The position numbers were made by a program, and so were the translations under genes. The notes below the pieces were generated by a model, which saw nothing but the letters and a program-made list of their open reading frames with translations, was not told the DNA's origin and made no database searches. A stretch of DNA of 64,000 nt from the NCBI GenBank assembly GCA_026388715.1, contig JAPLJF010000035.1, positions 1 to 64,000 of the forward strand, written 5' to 3'. Shown one piece after another: positions 44,642 to 53,402 of this stretch. Within the stretch, counting starts at the first letter, position 1. Each line of letters begins with the position of its first letter. This stretch comes from Deltaproteobacteria bacterium. Lineage in GTDB: Bacteria > Desulfobacterota > Desulfobulbia > Desulfobulbales > Desulfocapsaceae.

Positions 44642-45004
44642 CTAAAACCGAGTGACCTGTCCTTTTTCAGGGACATACAGCGCAAGCTGATTTGCCGCCA
44701 TCGTATTAAGATATTCAGGAGAATAAAGATGGGCCCGTTTAGCCCTGAGCTTGATATTTTCATCCATAAGGACAGAACGACCTTCCTCGGCAGCCAGAAT
44801 TGTTGCGGCATTCCGCTCTGCAGAGGAAGAGAGCCAGAAATGAGCCAGAAACAACAAAGGGAAAAAAAGGAGCAACACCTTTCCTACAGCTATCCATAAC
44901 ACTTTTGGGCCAATCAGGCCCAAGGCTTTTTGACGTAACTGTTGACGCATCGGAGATGACATCATGGGACGACAATATGTTGGGGCAGAGTGATTGATCA
45001 ACAT
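44642..45004 (-). CDS. ftsL: FtsL-like cell division protein
   Basis: This 120-residue bitopic protein has a short cytoplasmic region, one transmembrane segment (~37-58, V-L-L-L-F-F-P-L-L-F-L-A-H-F) and a periplasmic heptad-rich helix. It ends in L-x-x-M-A-A-N-Q-L-A-L-Y-V-P-E-K-G-Q-V, the usual FtsL terminal pattern. It has the right position between rsmH and ftsI and the right size. AGGAG seven nt upstream supports the ATG at 45004. FtsL sequences diverge strongly, so assignment relies on position and architecture. Confidence 0.78.
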   Translation of the reverse strand: MLINHSAPTYCRPMMSSPMRQQLRQKALGLIGPKVLWIAVGKVLLLFFPLLFLAHFWLSSSAERNAATILAAEEGRSVLMDENIKLRAKRAHLYSPEYLNTMAANQLALYVPEKGQVTRF

Positions 45005-45028
45005 GATATGCTCCTGTGTTCATTTATT

Positions 45029-45082
45029 AGGGGCCATAACAAAAGAACCATTACATTTTTATCCATTTCGTTACGACCCCTT
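45029..45082. repeat. GTTACG palindromic repeat inside the dcw operon, copy 1
   Basis: AGGGGCCATAACAAAA (45029-45044) pairs with most of TTTCGTTACGACCCCT (45067-45082), and TATGCCG follows. The right half, ATTTCGTTACGRCYCCTTATGCCG, recurs at 53150-53173. The copy lies in the 163-bp gap between rsmH and ftsL. Confidence 0.6.
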
Positions 45083-45167
45083 ATGCCGGTCATGGTGTTA
45101 CACTATTATTACAGCTATTTTTAAACGACGGCCTAATAAATACACTGATACGATAAGACTCAAACTG

Positions 45168-46067
45168 TCACTTCTTGACCGCTACCCTCAATCGTGCACT
45201 ACGCGACCTGGGATTTGCCGCTATCTCCGCAGGTGTTGGCATTATGGGCTTGGAGGTAAGGATCTCCAGATCTTCCTGTTCTCTCAATTTTCGTTTCACC
45301 AACCGATCTTCCAGAGAATGAAACGAAATCACACACAACCTAGCCCCTGATCGAAGCAGTGGGGCCACATCATCAAGGATCCGGGCCAGATTCTCCAGCT
45401 CACTATTCACCGCGATACGCAAGGCCTGAAAAACCTTGGTCGCCACATGAATCTTCTCTGGATGAAAACGCCGAGGGATAGCCCGAGCCACAACAGCGGC
45501 CAGTTGCCCAGAGGTCAGAATCTTCTCAGGAAACCGGGCGCGCACGATCTCACGGGCTATCGGTCTGGCCTGTTTTTCATCACCATAATAAAAAAAAATA
45601 TCTGCCAGCTCTTTCTCGGTACATGAGGCCAGCAGCGATGCTGCCGTCACTTCTCGCCTCGTATCCATCCGCATATCAAGCGGCTCATCCCGCTGAAAGC
45701 TGAAACCACGGCCGCCCCATTCCAGTTGCAGGGATGAAAGACCGATATCAATAAGAACGCCATCTACCTGTTCCACTCCAAGCTCAGTGAGCCCTTCGGC
45801 AATTTCGGCAAAATTACGTCTGACAATGGTCAAACGATCAGCAAAAGGCTGTAACCTGACCCGACTGCTCGCAATGGCGGCCTCATCCCATTCAAAGGCG
45901 ATGACCCGACCATCCGGCGCGGAGTGGCGCAAAATCGCCTCGGTGTGCCCGCCAAGACCTAAGGTGCCATCCACATATACTCCACCTGAACAGGGAGCGA
46001 GATACTGAAGGACCTCTTCGAGCAGAACCGAGCAATGGATTGGCGTTTCCGACCAATCAGACGCCAT
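45168..46067 (-). CDS. rsmH: 16S rRNA (cytosine1402-N4)-methyltransferase
   Basis: RsmH (MraW) methylates C1402 in the ribosomal P site with S-adenosylmethionine. The 299-residue product begins with H-C-S-V-L-L-E-E-V-L and the SAM motif Y-V-D-G-T-L-G-L-G-G-H-T, then D-I-G-L-S-S-L-Q-L-E, P-L-D-M-R-M-D and C-V-I-S-F-H-S-L-E-D-R-L-V-K. Its ATG overlaps the mraZ stop (TGATG), the standard mraZ-rsmH coupling at the head of dcw clusters. Confidence 0.96.
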   Translation of the reverse strand: MASDWSETPIHCSVLLEEVLQYLAPCSGGVYVDGTLGLGGHTEAILRHSAPDGRVIAFEWDEAAIASSRVRLQPFADRLTIVRRNFAEIAEGLTELGVEQVDGVLIDIGLSSLQLEWGGRGFSFQRDEPLDMRMDTRREVTAASLLASCTEKELADIFFYYGDEKQARPIAREIVRARFPEKILTSGQLAAVVARAIPRRFHPEKIHVATKVFQALRIAVNSELENLARILDDVAPLLRSGARLCVISFHSLEDRLVKRKLREQEDLEILTSKPIMPTPAEIAANPRSRSARLRVAVKK

Positions 46068-46537
46068 CAGAAAATCCCCAATCTGGCCAGGCTCTCCTTG
46101 TAATCCCCAAAGTTCTCACGGGTGGCCTGATTCTCCAGCTCCCAGGCGTCTTTGTCCCAGATCTCCACATAATCAAGCATTCCAGCCAAGACCACATCCT
46201 GAACAATGCCTGCCTCACTGCGCAGCGATGGCGGCAGTAACACTCGGCCCTGTTTGTCAGGAAGGCAGGGAGTAACACCAGAGACCACCAGACGAATAAA
46301 ATTGGTCAGACCTGGCTGCTCACGGCCATTAGTCAACAACTTGTTTTCCAGGATCTCCCACTGCGAAAGCGGAAAGGCGCGCAGATGGGCACCCCAATTG
46401 GTCACCATTAGCTCCTCGGACTCATACTGCGCAAGGACGTCCCGAAACCGGCTGGGGATATTCAATCGTCCTTTGATATCGAGCGCGTGTTCCGACCTGC
46501 CGCGAAATCTGCTGGTTGTCAAGTTGCTGTTTTCCAT
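46067..46537 (-). CDS. mraZ: Transcriptional regulator MraZ
   Basis: MraZ is a double SpoVT/AbrB-fold DNA-binding protein that represses the dcw promoter in other bacteria. The 156-residue product starts its first repeat with F-R-G-R-S-E-H-A-L-D-I-K-G-R-L-N-I-P and has a second repeat with D-K-Q-G-R-V-L-L-P. This is the normal length. It is the first gene of the cluster, and the five GTGG-type boxes just upstream suggest autoregulation. The GGGAGG before the ATG is only ~2 nt away, an unusually short spacing. Confidence 0.94.
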   Translation of the reverse strand: MENSNLTTSRFRGRSEHALDIKGRLNIPSRFRDVLAQYESEELMVTNWGAHLRAFPLSQWEILENKLLTNGREQPGLTNFIRLVVSGVTPCLPDKQGRVLLPPSLRSEAGIVQDVVLAGMLDYVEIWDKDAWELENQATRENFGDYKESLARLGIF

Positions 46538-46541
46538 GGCC

Positions 46542-46591
46542 TCCCGCCACCCATTTCCACCACACTCCCTTCTTCACCACTTTACACCACT
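46542..46591 (-). promoter_or_regulatory. MraZ-box operator: five 10-bp repeats
   Basis: On the minus strand, consecutive 10-bp units read AGTGGTGTAA, AGTGGTGAAG, AAGGGAGTGT, GGTGGAAATG and GGTGGCGGGA, each with a GTGG or GGG core at one helical turn. E. coli MraZ binds TGGG-type direct repeats at a 10-bp period upstream of its own gene. The repeats fill the leader between the -10 box and the mraZ ATG. Confidence 0.7.
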
Positions 46592-46600
46592 ATTTACCCT

Positions 46601-46628
46601 TTTATAGCAGGAGGAGACCACTTGTCAA
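46601..46628 (-). promoter_or_regulatory. dcw cluster promoter (sigma70-type)
   Basis: TTGACA (46628-46623) and TATAAA (46606-46601) are separated by 16 nt on the minus strand. Transcription would start near 46594, immediately before the MraZ boxes. It is the only clear promoter seen for the mraZ-ftsZ run. Confidence 0.75.
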
Positions 46629-46919
46629 GATTTTTCCCAATTTTATAAAAAACGACTCCCTTCACATACTTAAATCAAAAATACTACAGAATGTACAGCA
46701 CCAAAACAAAATACGCAACAGAAGACACAACAGCAACGTTATTCAAAAAATGGCAACAGGATGGCCCTTCGTGCCGAAAGACCATCCTGTTGAAATAACG
46801 AATTAAATCTTGCAGGTTTTTTTTTGATTTAAGGAACAGGATAGAAGAAAAAAATGGAACAAGAAAAGAGGGAGGGTGTTTTGATATTTTGAGAAATGGG
46901 ACTCTGCGCCGGGGTATTT
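46629..46919. other. AT-rich gap between panB and the dcw promoter
   Basis: No gene is seen. Apart from the terminator at 46745-46792, the stretch is AT-rich without repeats. Confidence 0.5.
46745..46792 (-). terminator. Rho-independent terminator downstream of panB
   Basis: On the minus strand, CAACAGGATGG and CCATCCTGTTG form a perfect 11-bp stem around a 17-nt loop, followed by CCATTTTTT. It isolates the panB-ruv-side operon from the dcw promoter. Confidence 0.8.
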
Positions 46920-47753
46920 TTACTCTAGAAGCTTACTGAAATCCACCTGAGTTGTAAAGCTGTGCGCTGCATCAGGGAATGACCCCTTACGCACTTCCTC
47001 AGTATAACAAGTCACATTTTCTTTGATCAAAAGAGCCAGGCTGGTGTAGGTCTTGACAAAACTGGGGATAAATTTTTCAAACATCCCCAAAAGGTCATGG
47101 GTGACCAGTACCTGCCCGTCACAATGGACACCGGCGCCAATGCCAATGGTAGGAATGGAGAGACTTGCAGAAATAATCCGGGCCAGTTGATCAGGGATAC
47201 ATTCCAGAACCAGGCCAAAGGCCCCGGCCTGCTGCAAACCCTTGGCCGCTTCGACCATCTTCCTGGCCGATTCCAGATCCTTGCCCTGCACCTTATAGCC
47301 ACCAAGCTGGGTGGCTGTTTGCGGTGTCAGTCCGATATGACCCATCACCGAAATCCCGGCAACAACCATGGCAGCCACAGTCGCGCACACCTCCAGACCC
47401 CCTTCCAGCTTCACCGCATCACACCCCGCCTCTTTGAGAAACCTGCCGCCATTGATAATGGCATCACGCGGACTGCTCTGATACGAACCAAAGGGCATAT
47501 CACCAATAACAAAGGCATCATGCGCCCCCCGCCTGACCGCGGCCGCATGATGAATCATCTCATCCATAGTCACCGGCACCGTGGAGTCGTAGCCAAGCAC
47601 CACATTACCGAGCGAGTCCCCAACCAGCAGGGCATCCACCCCGCAACCGGCAAGCAAAGCAGCCATGGAGGCATCATAGGCTGTCAGCATAGAGATCTTC
47701 TCACCTGCCAACTTCATGGCAATAAAATCAGCTACGGTCTTTCTTTTGGCCAT
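46920..47753 (-). CDS. panB: 3-methyl-2-oxobutanoate hydroxymethyltransferase
   Basis: PanB adds a hydroxymethyl group from methylene-tetrahydrofolate to alpha-ketoisovalerate, the first committed step of pantothenate synthesis. The 277-residue product shows M-L-T-A-Y-D-A-S-M-A, V-G-D-S-L-G-N-V-V-L-G-Y, F-V-I-G-D-M-P-F-G-S-Y, V-K-L-E-G-G, G-H-I-G-L-T-P-Q and a G-I-G-A-G-V-H-C-D-G-Q-V-L segment, all classic. It lies 3 bp downstream of ruvB; the rest of the pan pathway is not here. Confidence 0.96.
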   Translation of the reverse strand: MAKRKTVADFIAMKLAGEKISMLTAYDASMAALLAGCGVDALLVGDSLGNVVLGYDSTVPVTMDEMIHHAAAVRRGAHDAFVIGDMPFGSYQSSPRDAIINGGRFLKEAGCDAVKLEGGLEVCATVAAMVVAGISVMGHIGLTPQTATQLGGYKVQGKDLESARKMVEAAKGLQQAGAFGLVLECIPDQLARIISASLSIPTIGIGAGVHCDGQVLVTHDLLGMFEKFIPSFVKTYTSLALLIKENVTCYTEEVRKGSFPDAAHSFTTQVDFSKLLE

Positions 47754-47756
47754 GAA

Positions 47757-48818
47757 TTATTCTCCAATATCAAAAAGTGAAGGCTGACAAATATTCTGTT
47801 TGGGGATTTTCCGGTTAAAATGCTGATAGGCCTTGATCGTGGCCACCCGTCCCCGTGAGGTTCTGGCCAGAAATCCGGACTGGATCAGAAAGGGTTCATA
47901 CACATCTTCCAGGGTGCTTTTCTCTTCGCACACCACGATTGCCAGGGTCTCCAGCCCAATAGGACCACCCTGAAAGGTATCAATAATGGTCAGGATAATC
48001 CGCCGATCCATCTCATCGAGGCCAAAACCATCCACATTCAACAGATTCAGGGCCGCGTCCGCAACCTCGGCATCAATGACCGGGTGATTCCCAACCTCGG
48101 CGAAATCGCGCACCCGCCGCAGCAGCCGATTGGCAATCCTGGGGGTGCCACGGGACCGGCGTCCAAGCTCAAGGGCGCCGCTGGCATCAATCCGCATCCC
48201 GAGAATGAGGGCTGAACGCTGGACAATGACGACCAGCTCTTCAGGCGCATACAATTCAAGGCGGAGAATAACCCCAAAACGATCTCGCAGCGGCGGGGTG
48301 AGCAGACCAGTACGGGTGGTCGCCCCCACCAGGGTAAAACGGGGCAGATCCATGCGCACCGACCGGGCGCCAGGCCCCTGACCAATAATCAGATCAAGCT
48401 GAAAATCCTCCATGGCCGGATAGAGGATCTCTTCCACCGCGTGATTCAACCGATGGATCTCATCAATAAAGAGAATATCCCCTTCCTGGAGGCTGGTGAG
48501 GATGGCGGCAAGGTCCCCCTGCCGCTCAATGACCGGACCGGAGGTGACCTTGATGCCGGCATCCATCTCATTGGCAATAATATGAGACAGCGTGGTCTTG
48601 CCTAAGCCCGGAAACCCATGAAACAGGACATGATCGAGGGGCTCGCCGCGCCCTTTGGCCGCGCGGATAAAGATATCCAGGCTCTTGCGCAAGGGTTCCT
48701 GACCAATATAATCAACCAGCCTTTTAGGCCGCAGATCATACTCATATAAGGGCTCACGGCTGACAGCCCTCGGAGTCACCAGCCGCTCTTCTACGCCTAT
48801 TTCTTCCTCAATATTCAT
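47757..48818 (-). CDS. ruvB: Holliday junction branch-migration helicase RuvB
   Basis: RuvB is the AAA+ motor that drives branch migration with RuvA. The 353-residue product has [11 protein letters not shown] near the start, Walker [11 protein letters not shown] (~67), Walker [11 protein letters not shown], sensor [20 protein letters not shown] and a winged-helix end ([10 protein letters not shown]). The start overlaps the ruvA stop by 4 nt. The order ruvC-ruvA-ruvB is standard. Confidence 0.97.
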   Translation of the reverse strand: MNIEEEIGVEERLVTPRAVSREPLYEYDLRPKRLVDYIGQEPLRKSLDIFIRAAKGRGEPLDHVLFHGFPGLGKTTLSHIIANEMDAGIKVTSGPVIERQGDLAAILTSLQEGDILFIDEIHRLNHAVEEILYPAMEDFQLDLIIGQGPGARSVRMDLPRFTLVGATTRTGLLTPPLRDRFGVILRLELYAPEELVVIVQRSALILGMRIDASGALELGRRSRGTPRIANRLLRRVRDFAEVGNHPVIDAEVADAALNLLNVDGFGLDEMDRRIILTIIDTFQGGPIGLETLAIVVCEEKSTLEDVYEPFLIQSGFLARTSRGRVATIKAYQHFNRKIPKQNICQPSLFDIGE

Positions 48819-49447
48819 GCCAGTGTCCGCAAGGTTTCCCGAATAAGTTCTTCAACCGGCATGGCGGCAAAAGAGGCGTCCCCTACCCTTTTCTTCACCG
48901 CTGTCAGGGCCTGCGTGGCCACAGGGTCAGGATAGCCAAGATTGATCAGCACCGACAGGGTATCGGCGACAGCGCCACCTGGGGCCAAAGAAGAAACTGT
49001 TGTTTTCCCTACCGCCCCCTCACGTCCATCAACCACGCCCTGGAGATGCCCTACCTTGTCCTTCAACTCCACACAGAGCCGCTCGGCCGTCCGCTTCCCC
49101 ACCCCCTGCAAGGTGGTCAGACGACTGATATCTTCACGGACTATGGCCTGACACAGATCCGCCACCCGCATCCCGGACAGGATGGCAAGGCCAAGTTTGG
49201 GGCCAATACCGGAGACAGTCTTGAGAACAAGAAACAACTCCTTCTCCTCTGCCTCCAGAAAACCGTAGAGGACAATGGCATCCTCCCGGACATGGGTATG
49301 AATATGGAGAAAGACCTGACTGTTTTTTTCAGGCAGACGGGCAACGCCGTCCGTAGAGAGAAAGACCTCATACCCCACCCCGCTCACATCAATCACGGCC
49401 CGGTCCGGTCCAGTCATCAGCACATTTCCTGTCAGGGTGGCAATCAT
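48815..49447 (-). CDS. ruvA: Holliday junction DNA helicase subunit RuvA
   Basis: RuvA binds four-way junctions as a tetramer and loads RuvB. The 210-residue product has an OB-fold ([11 protein letters not shown] ... [10 protein letters not shown]), two helix-hairpin-helix motifs ([10 protein letters not shown] and [11 protein letters not shown]) and a C-terminal RuvB-binding helical domain. Normal length. It overlaps ruvB by 4 nt and is 54 bp downstream of ruvC. Confidence 0.96.
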   Translation of the reverse strand: MIATLTGNVLMTGPDRAVIDVSGVGYEVFLSTDGVARLPEKNSQVFLHIHTHVREDAIVLYGFLEAEEKELFLVLKTVSGIGPKLGLAILSGMRVADLCQAIVREDISRLTTLQGVGKRTAERLCVELKDKVGHLQGVVDGREGAVGKTTVSSLAPGGAVADTLSVLINLGYPDPVATQALTAVKKRVGDASFAAMPVEELIRETLRTLA

Positions 49448-49501
49448 GGTTTTTACAGGGAAGAAAAAGAGTTAAAAAGAAAAGAAAGAAGAGAACCAGC
49501 T

Positions 49502-49969
49502 TTACAGATGATGGGCATGGCAGATGGCAACCGCCAGGGCGTCTGCGGCATCGGCGCTGGGCAGAGATGAAAGCCCCAGCAGCACCCGGACCATATGTTG
49601 CACCTGTCCCTTTTCCGCCTGACCATACCCGACCACCGACCGTTTTACTTTTTTGGCGCTGTAGTCATGGACACCCAGGCCATTCTGCATGGCGGCAACC
49701 ACCGCCGCCCCCCTGGCCTGGCCAAGCTTCAGGGCGGAACTGGCGTTGCTGGCCATGAACACATCCTCCACCGCCGCGACCTCAGGGGTGTGAAGCTGGA
49801 TTACCTCATTGACCCCATCAAAGATCTCATTGAGACGATGGGCGAAGGGAAATTGCTGCGTCGTCTTCACCACACCGCAGGCCACAAAACGGATCCTGCC
49901 GGCGACAACCTCGACAACGCCGTACCCGGTAATCCGGGAACCAGGATCAATGCCGAGGATACGGGTCAT
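49502..49969 (-). CDS. ruvC: Holliday junction resolvase RuvC
   Basis: RuvC nicks Holliday junctions symmetrically after RuvAB migration. The 155-residue RNase H-fold protein has the catalytic acids in I-L-G-I-D-P-G-S-R-I-T-G-Y-G (Asp7), A-V-E-D-V-F (Glu ~67) and the terminal D-A-A-D-A-L-A-V-A-I-C-H pair. It is slightly shorter than the ~165-175 usual because the C-terminal tail is trimmed. It is followed by ruvA. Confidence 0.95.
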   Translation of the reverse strand: MTRILGIDPGSRITGYGVVEVVAGRIRFVACGVVKTTQQFPFAHRLNEIFDGVNEVIQLHTPEVAAVEDVFMASNASSALKLGQARGAAVVAAMQNGLGVHDYSAKKVKRSVVGYGQAEKGQVQHMVRVLLGLSSLPSADAADALAVAICHAHHL

Positions 49970-50027
49970 CGAAAAAGGCTGGAGGCTGAAGACTCAAGGC
50001 TGAGAGCTTTCAGCCTATCGCCAGTGC

Positions 50028-50777
50028 CTACGACAGCTTCTCCATCAGATCATTATCAATATCAAAATTGGCATGCACTTTCTGCACATCATCATGGTCT
50101 TCCAGACTTTCCAGCAATTTGAGCAGGGATATGGCGATCTTCTCGTCCGTCACCTCGATGCTGTTCTGGGGAATCATGGTAATGGCGGCCTCAATGAACC
50201 GCACCTTGCTGGCCTCCAGGGCATCGTGCACCGCGTCAAAGACTTCCGGGGCAGTGATCACCTGAAACTCGTCATCCTCCTCCATCACATCCTCAGCACC
50301 GGCCTCAAGGGCCATATCCATTAACTGCTCTTCCGTAAGCCCTGCCTTTTCCACCTGCAGCAGACCTTTCTTGTCAAACATCCAGGCAACACAGCCAGCC
50401 GCACCCAGATTTCCGTTATTCTTGGCAAAAAAATGGCGCACATCAGCCACGGTCCGGTTCCGGTTATCGGTCATGCATTCAACCAGAACGGCCACTCCGC
50501 CCGGCCCATAGCCCTCATAGAGGATCTCGTCGTAAATAGCCCCTTCCAACTCACCAGTTCCCTTCTTGATGGCCCGGGTAATGTTGTCTTTCGGCATATT
50601 CTCGGTTTTGGCAGAGGCAATGGCAGAACGCAGCCGGGGATTGCCATCAGGGTCACCGCCGCCCATCCTCGCTGCCACGGTGATCTCTTTGATCAACCGG
50701 GTAAAGATCTTGCCCCGCTTGGCATCGGTTGCGCCTTTCTTGTGTTTGATTGTTGACCACTTAGAATGTCCTGACAT
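50028..50777 (-). CDS. yebC: YebC/PmpR-family (TACO1) protein
   Basis: This 249-residue family member opens with the strict signature [13 protein letters not shown] and continues with [11 protein letters not shown] and [10 protein letters not shown]. YebC proteins have been described as transcription regulators and, more recently, as translation factors that relieve stalling at proline runs. It sits just upstream of ruvC, the common yebC-ruvCAB arrangement. Confidence 0.95.
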   Translation of the reverse strand: MSGHSKWSTIKHKKGATDAKRGKIFTRLIKEITVAARMGGGDPDGNPRLRSAIASAKTENMPKDNITRAIKKGTGELEGAIYDEILYEGYGPGGVAVLVECMTDNRNRTVADVRHFFAKNNGNLGAAGCVAWMFDKKGLLQVEKAGLTEEQLMDMALEAGAEDVMEEDDEFQVITAPEVFDAVHDALEASKVRFIEAAITMIPQNSIEVTDEKIAISLLKLLESLEDHDDVQKVHANFDIDNDLMEKLS

Positions 50778-50873
50778 AATATGTTCCTGAAAAAAGTTAA
50801 AAGGAATAATCAGAAAGTTAAAATCTGAACGATAAACGACAAAGATTAAAGGTTAAAATCTGAAGACTTATTC

Positions 50874-51518
50874 TTATTCGACAGCCTGAGGCTGCTGACC
50901 ATCCTGCCCACCGAGGACTTTTAATTTCTTAAACCCCAACCCCATGACAAAGACTTCCCGGCTCTCGGTACGGGAGCTCTTGGGTTTAACCACCTTGACC
51001 TGCTCAAAACGGGCCTGCACCTCCTCCACAAAAGCCGGGAAGTCCTCACCCTGAAATGCCTTGCAGAAAAAATTCCCCTTCTCATGGAGCAGGGTATCGG
51101 CCATCAGCAAAGTCTGACGCGCCAGATTCAGCGACTGCTGATGATCGGCCCAGCGATTGCCCGTGGTTTTAGGAGCAAGGTCAGAGATCAGGACCTTAAA
51201 GGCCGGCCTGATCTTCCGCACCTGCAGCACCAGCTCAGGGGCCATGATATCGGCGATGATCCAGTGAATGGGAGCGCCACCGGGCCGCGGCGCCTTGACG
51301 GTCTCCTGCAGATCAACACCCACGACAATACCCGTTTCGCCAACAATCTCTGAAGCATAAAGAGACCAGCTTCCAGGGCAGCAACCCAGATCCAGCACCG
51401 AATCACCCCGCCGCAGAAGATGATATTTCTTCTGTGCCTCCTCCAGCTTATAAATGGAGCGGGCCGGATATTTGTCCTGCTTGGCCTTCTGATAATAAAA
51501 GTCTTTTATTTTACGCAT
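50874..51518 (-). CDS. rlmE: 23S rRNA (uridine2552-2'-O)-methyltransferase
   Basis: RlmE (RrmJ/FtsJ) methylates U2552 in the ribosomal A loop. The 214-residue product starts with K-D-F-Y-Y-Q-K-A-K-Q-D-K-Y-P-A-R-S-I-Y-K-L containing the first catalytic lysine. It has the SAM motif V-L-D-L-G-C-C-P-G-S-W-S and the D in L-I-S-D-L-A-P, with the K in F-F-C-K-A-F-Q-G-E completing the K-D-K-E tetrad. The family's usual length. It lies between yebC and the nucleotidyltransferase gene. Confidence 0.94.
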   Translation of the reverse strand: MRKIKDFYYQKAKQDKYPARSIYKLEEAQKKYHLLRRGDSVLDLGCCPGSWSLYASEIVGETGIVVGVDLQETVKAPRPGGAPIHWIIADIMAPELVLQVRKIRPAFKVLISDLAPKTTGNRWADHQQSLNLARQTLLMADTLLHEKGNFFCKAFQGEDFPAFVEEVQARFEQVKVVKPKSSRTESREVFVMGLGFKKLKVLGGQDGQQPQAVE

Positions 51519-51600
51519 AATTTCAACACACTTTATTCCATTTACAGCTCTTTGACAAGATGGAAATCACCGGACAGCATTGAAGCAGGCCGCTCCCGTC

Positions 51601-53100
51601 TTACTGCTCACGGGCCAGATACTGCCGCACCCAGCGGCGCGCGTCCTCCTCACTGGCCACCTCGCCTTCCACCTGCGCCACTTCCAGCGCGGCGAGGATC
51701 TTTGCAAAAAGAGGACCCGGCGGCAAAGAAAAGAATGAGATCAGGTCCTGACCGTTCAGCAAACGCGGGCCTTTGAGAGCAGGCTGGATATACTGCTCAT
51801 AGATCGTCAACACCTCACCCAGCAGCCCCGACAGTTCCGTCTCCATCGTCGGCGGCTTTTTCTCACCCTGACCGGCCAGGCTATCAGACATGGCCAGGAG
51901 AAACAGCCCAATCAGATCATCTCCCGCCTTTTTGCTGAGATTCAGACAGGCCTTGCGACTCAGGGGTTGTTCCCGCCGCACATTGCAGAGATGAAAGGGC
52001 TGCATGTGCATCCCGATCAAGGCCGCAACCCGTTCCCGGTTTTCATTGCTCCATCTCAGCTCCCGGCCCAGGTTCAACACCAGCTCCTTGCCCGCCTGAT
52101 CATGACCGTAAAAGGTAACCCGGCCGTCCTTATCCTCGCGCACCGCCATGGTCACTGGCTTACCCAGATCATGGAGCAGGGCCGCCCATTTCAACCGCAC
52201 CTTCGTCCCCGGCCGGGCCACATACTCTTTAATCCTCATTGCAGACTCGGGATAAAACCGGGCTGGCTCTGCCAGGATCTCCTCCATGAATCCCAGGGCC
52301 GCCAGGCTGTGATGAAACACATCCAGATGATGAAAACCCGGTTGTTCCATACCCACGCCCCTGGCAAGATCCGGGATAATCTGCCAGAGCAGACCGGATT
52401 GCGCCATCTCCCCCATCACCGCGTGGGCCTGATCAGAGGCCATGATCAGATCCAGTTCATGACTGATCCGCTCAACCGAGACCTTGTGGATTAGCAGCAA
52501 ATGCTGGGCAATCTCAGCCTTCGTCGCTTCCTCCATCCTGAGACCGAGGATGGCGCTCAGCCGGTACCCGCGGAGCATCCGCAGGGGATCGGCAACAAAG
52601 GCATGGGGGCAGGCCCGCAGGGTCTTCTCTTCCAGATCGTGCAGACCGTGCAGGGGATCAATCAAGCGCAGAACCACAGAGCTGTCCAGCAGCGACGCAA
52701 GGGAGACCCCCATGGCATTGACCGTGTAATCACGGAGGCACAGATCCGCTTCAATGGATCGCGCCCCTTGACGAAAACTGGAAAAATCGATAGTCAGCCC
52801 CTGCCACACCACCCGTCCCGCCTCCTCCCCGGCGCAACCAAGGGGGACAAAAGCGCCGCCACCCAACCCGGCAATCAAGGCCCGGCAGCAGGCCACGGCG
52901 TCATGGGCCACCGTGATATCGAGATCGCCAGGAATCCGGCCCAGCAGCCAGTCGCGCACCGTGCCACCAATGACAAAAAAATCCAGCGCCTGCGCCTCAG
53001 CCACACGCGAAAGGACGGTGATCAGCCGTTGCGGGTAGTTAGCCAGTCGCTCACGCAACAATGCCGGATCAGGGAGGATGTCGTTTCTTTCTTCTTTCAT
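51601..53100 (-). CDS. CCA-adding/poly(A) polymerase-type tRNA nucleotidyltransferase with HD domain
   Basis: This 499-residue class II nucleotidyltransferase has F-F-V-I-G-G-T-V-R-D-W-L-L-G (~40-53), the catalytic G-D-L-D-I-T pair just after, R-D-Y-T-V-N-A-M-G, and D-P-L-R-M-L-R-G-Y-R. An HD domain follows, with F-H-H-L-D-V-F-H-H-S and L-L-H-D-L-G-K-P, as in E. coli-type CCA enzymes with phosphohydrolase activity. It probably maintains the 3'-CCA end of tRNAs, but separate CC- or A-adding enzymes or PcnB-like activity cannot be told apart by eye. It is in the same direction as rlmE. Confidence 0.87.
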   Translation of the reverse strand: MKEERNDILPDPALLRERLANYPQRLITVLSRVAEAQALDFFVIGGTVRDWLLGRIPGDLDITVAHDAVACCRALIAGLGGGAFVPLGCAGEEAGRVVWQGLTIDFSSFRQGARSIEADLCLRDYTVNAMGVSLASLLDSSVVLRLIDPLHGLHDLEEKTLRACPHAFVADPLRMLRGYRLSAILGLRMEEATKAEIAQHLLLIHKVSVERISHELDLIMASDQAHAVMGEMAQSGLLWQIIPDLARGVGMEQPGFHHLDVFHHSLAALGFMEEILAEPARFYPESAMRIKEYVARPGTKVRLKWAALLHDLGKPVTMAVREDKDGRVTFYGHDQAGKELVLNLGRELRWSNENRERVAALIGMHMQPFHLCNVRREQPLSRKACLNLSKKAGDDLIGLFLLAMSDSLAGQGEKKPPTMETELSGLLGEVLTIYEQYIQPALKGPRLLNGQDLISFFSLPPGPLFAKILAALEVAQVEGEVASEEDARRWVRQYLAREQ

Positions 53101-53113
53101 CTGCCAGCGCTTC

Positions 53114-53166
53114 AGGAGCCGTTACGAAATAACTTGACTCTTTATGACCATTTCGTTACGGCTCCT
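53114..53166. repeat. GTTACG palindromic repeat, copy 2
   Basis: A perfect 17-bp inverted repeat, AGGAGCCGTTACGAAAT (53114-53130) against ATTTCGTTACGGCTCCT (53150-53166), has a 19-nt spacer and is followed by TATGCCG. The right half matches copy 1 at 45066-45088. It lies 14 bp upstream of the nucleotidyltransferase start and may affect its transcription. Confidence 0.7.
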
Positions 53167-53210
53167 TATGCCGTTTCATTCATTCAGGTGCCCATCTTTA
53201 TTAAAAACGG

Positions 53211-53350
53211 AGCCTTTTGCAAAATGAGGATTTTCGTTCAAAATCAAGGCATGCGAAAAATTTTACCGCAGGCATATAGTTGATATTCCGAGGATAAAAT
53301 TTTAAGCATAACGCAGAGTTTGGGCGAAAAGACCATTTTTGCAAGAGGCT
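53211..53350. repeat. 140-bp MITE-like element
   Basis: The ends are related inverted repeats: AGCCTTTTGCAAAATGAGG... at 53211 and the complement of AGCCTCTTGCAAAAATGG... at 53350. The inner continuation TTTTCG is also shared. No ORF inside is credible. It fills the divergent gap between the nucleotidyltransferase and the dGTPase genes. Confidence 0.65.
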
Positions 53351-53402
53351 TAAATAATTTTTTTCTCATCCCCTTGCCGGATTCAATCCAAAAAAAATCC
53401 CC

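Noticed and set aside
52501-53283. 260-codon plus-strand frame over the nucleotidyltransferase and the repeats
   Set aside because: It is antisense to a motif-confirmed gene and continues into the palindromic elements.
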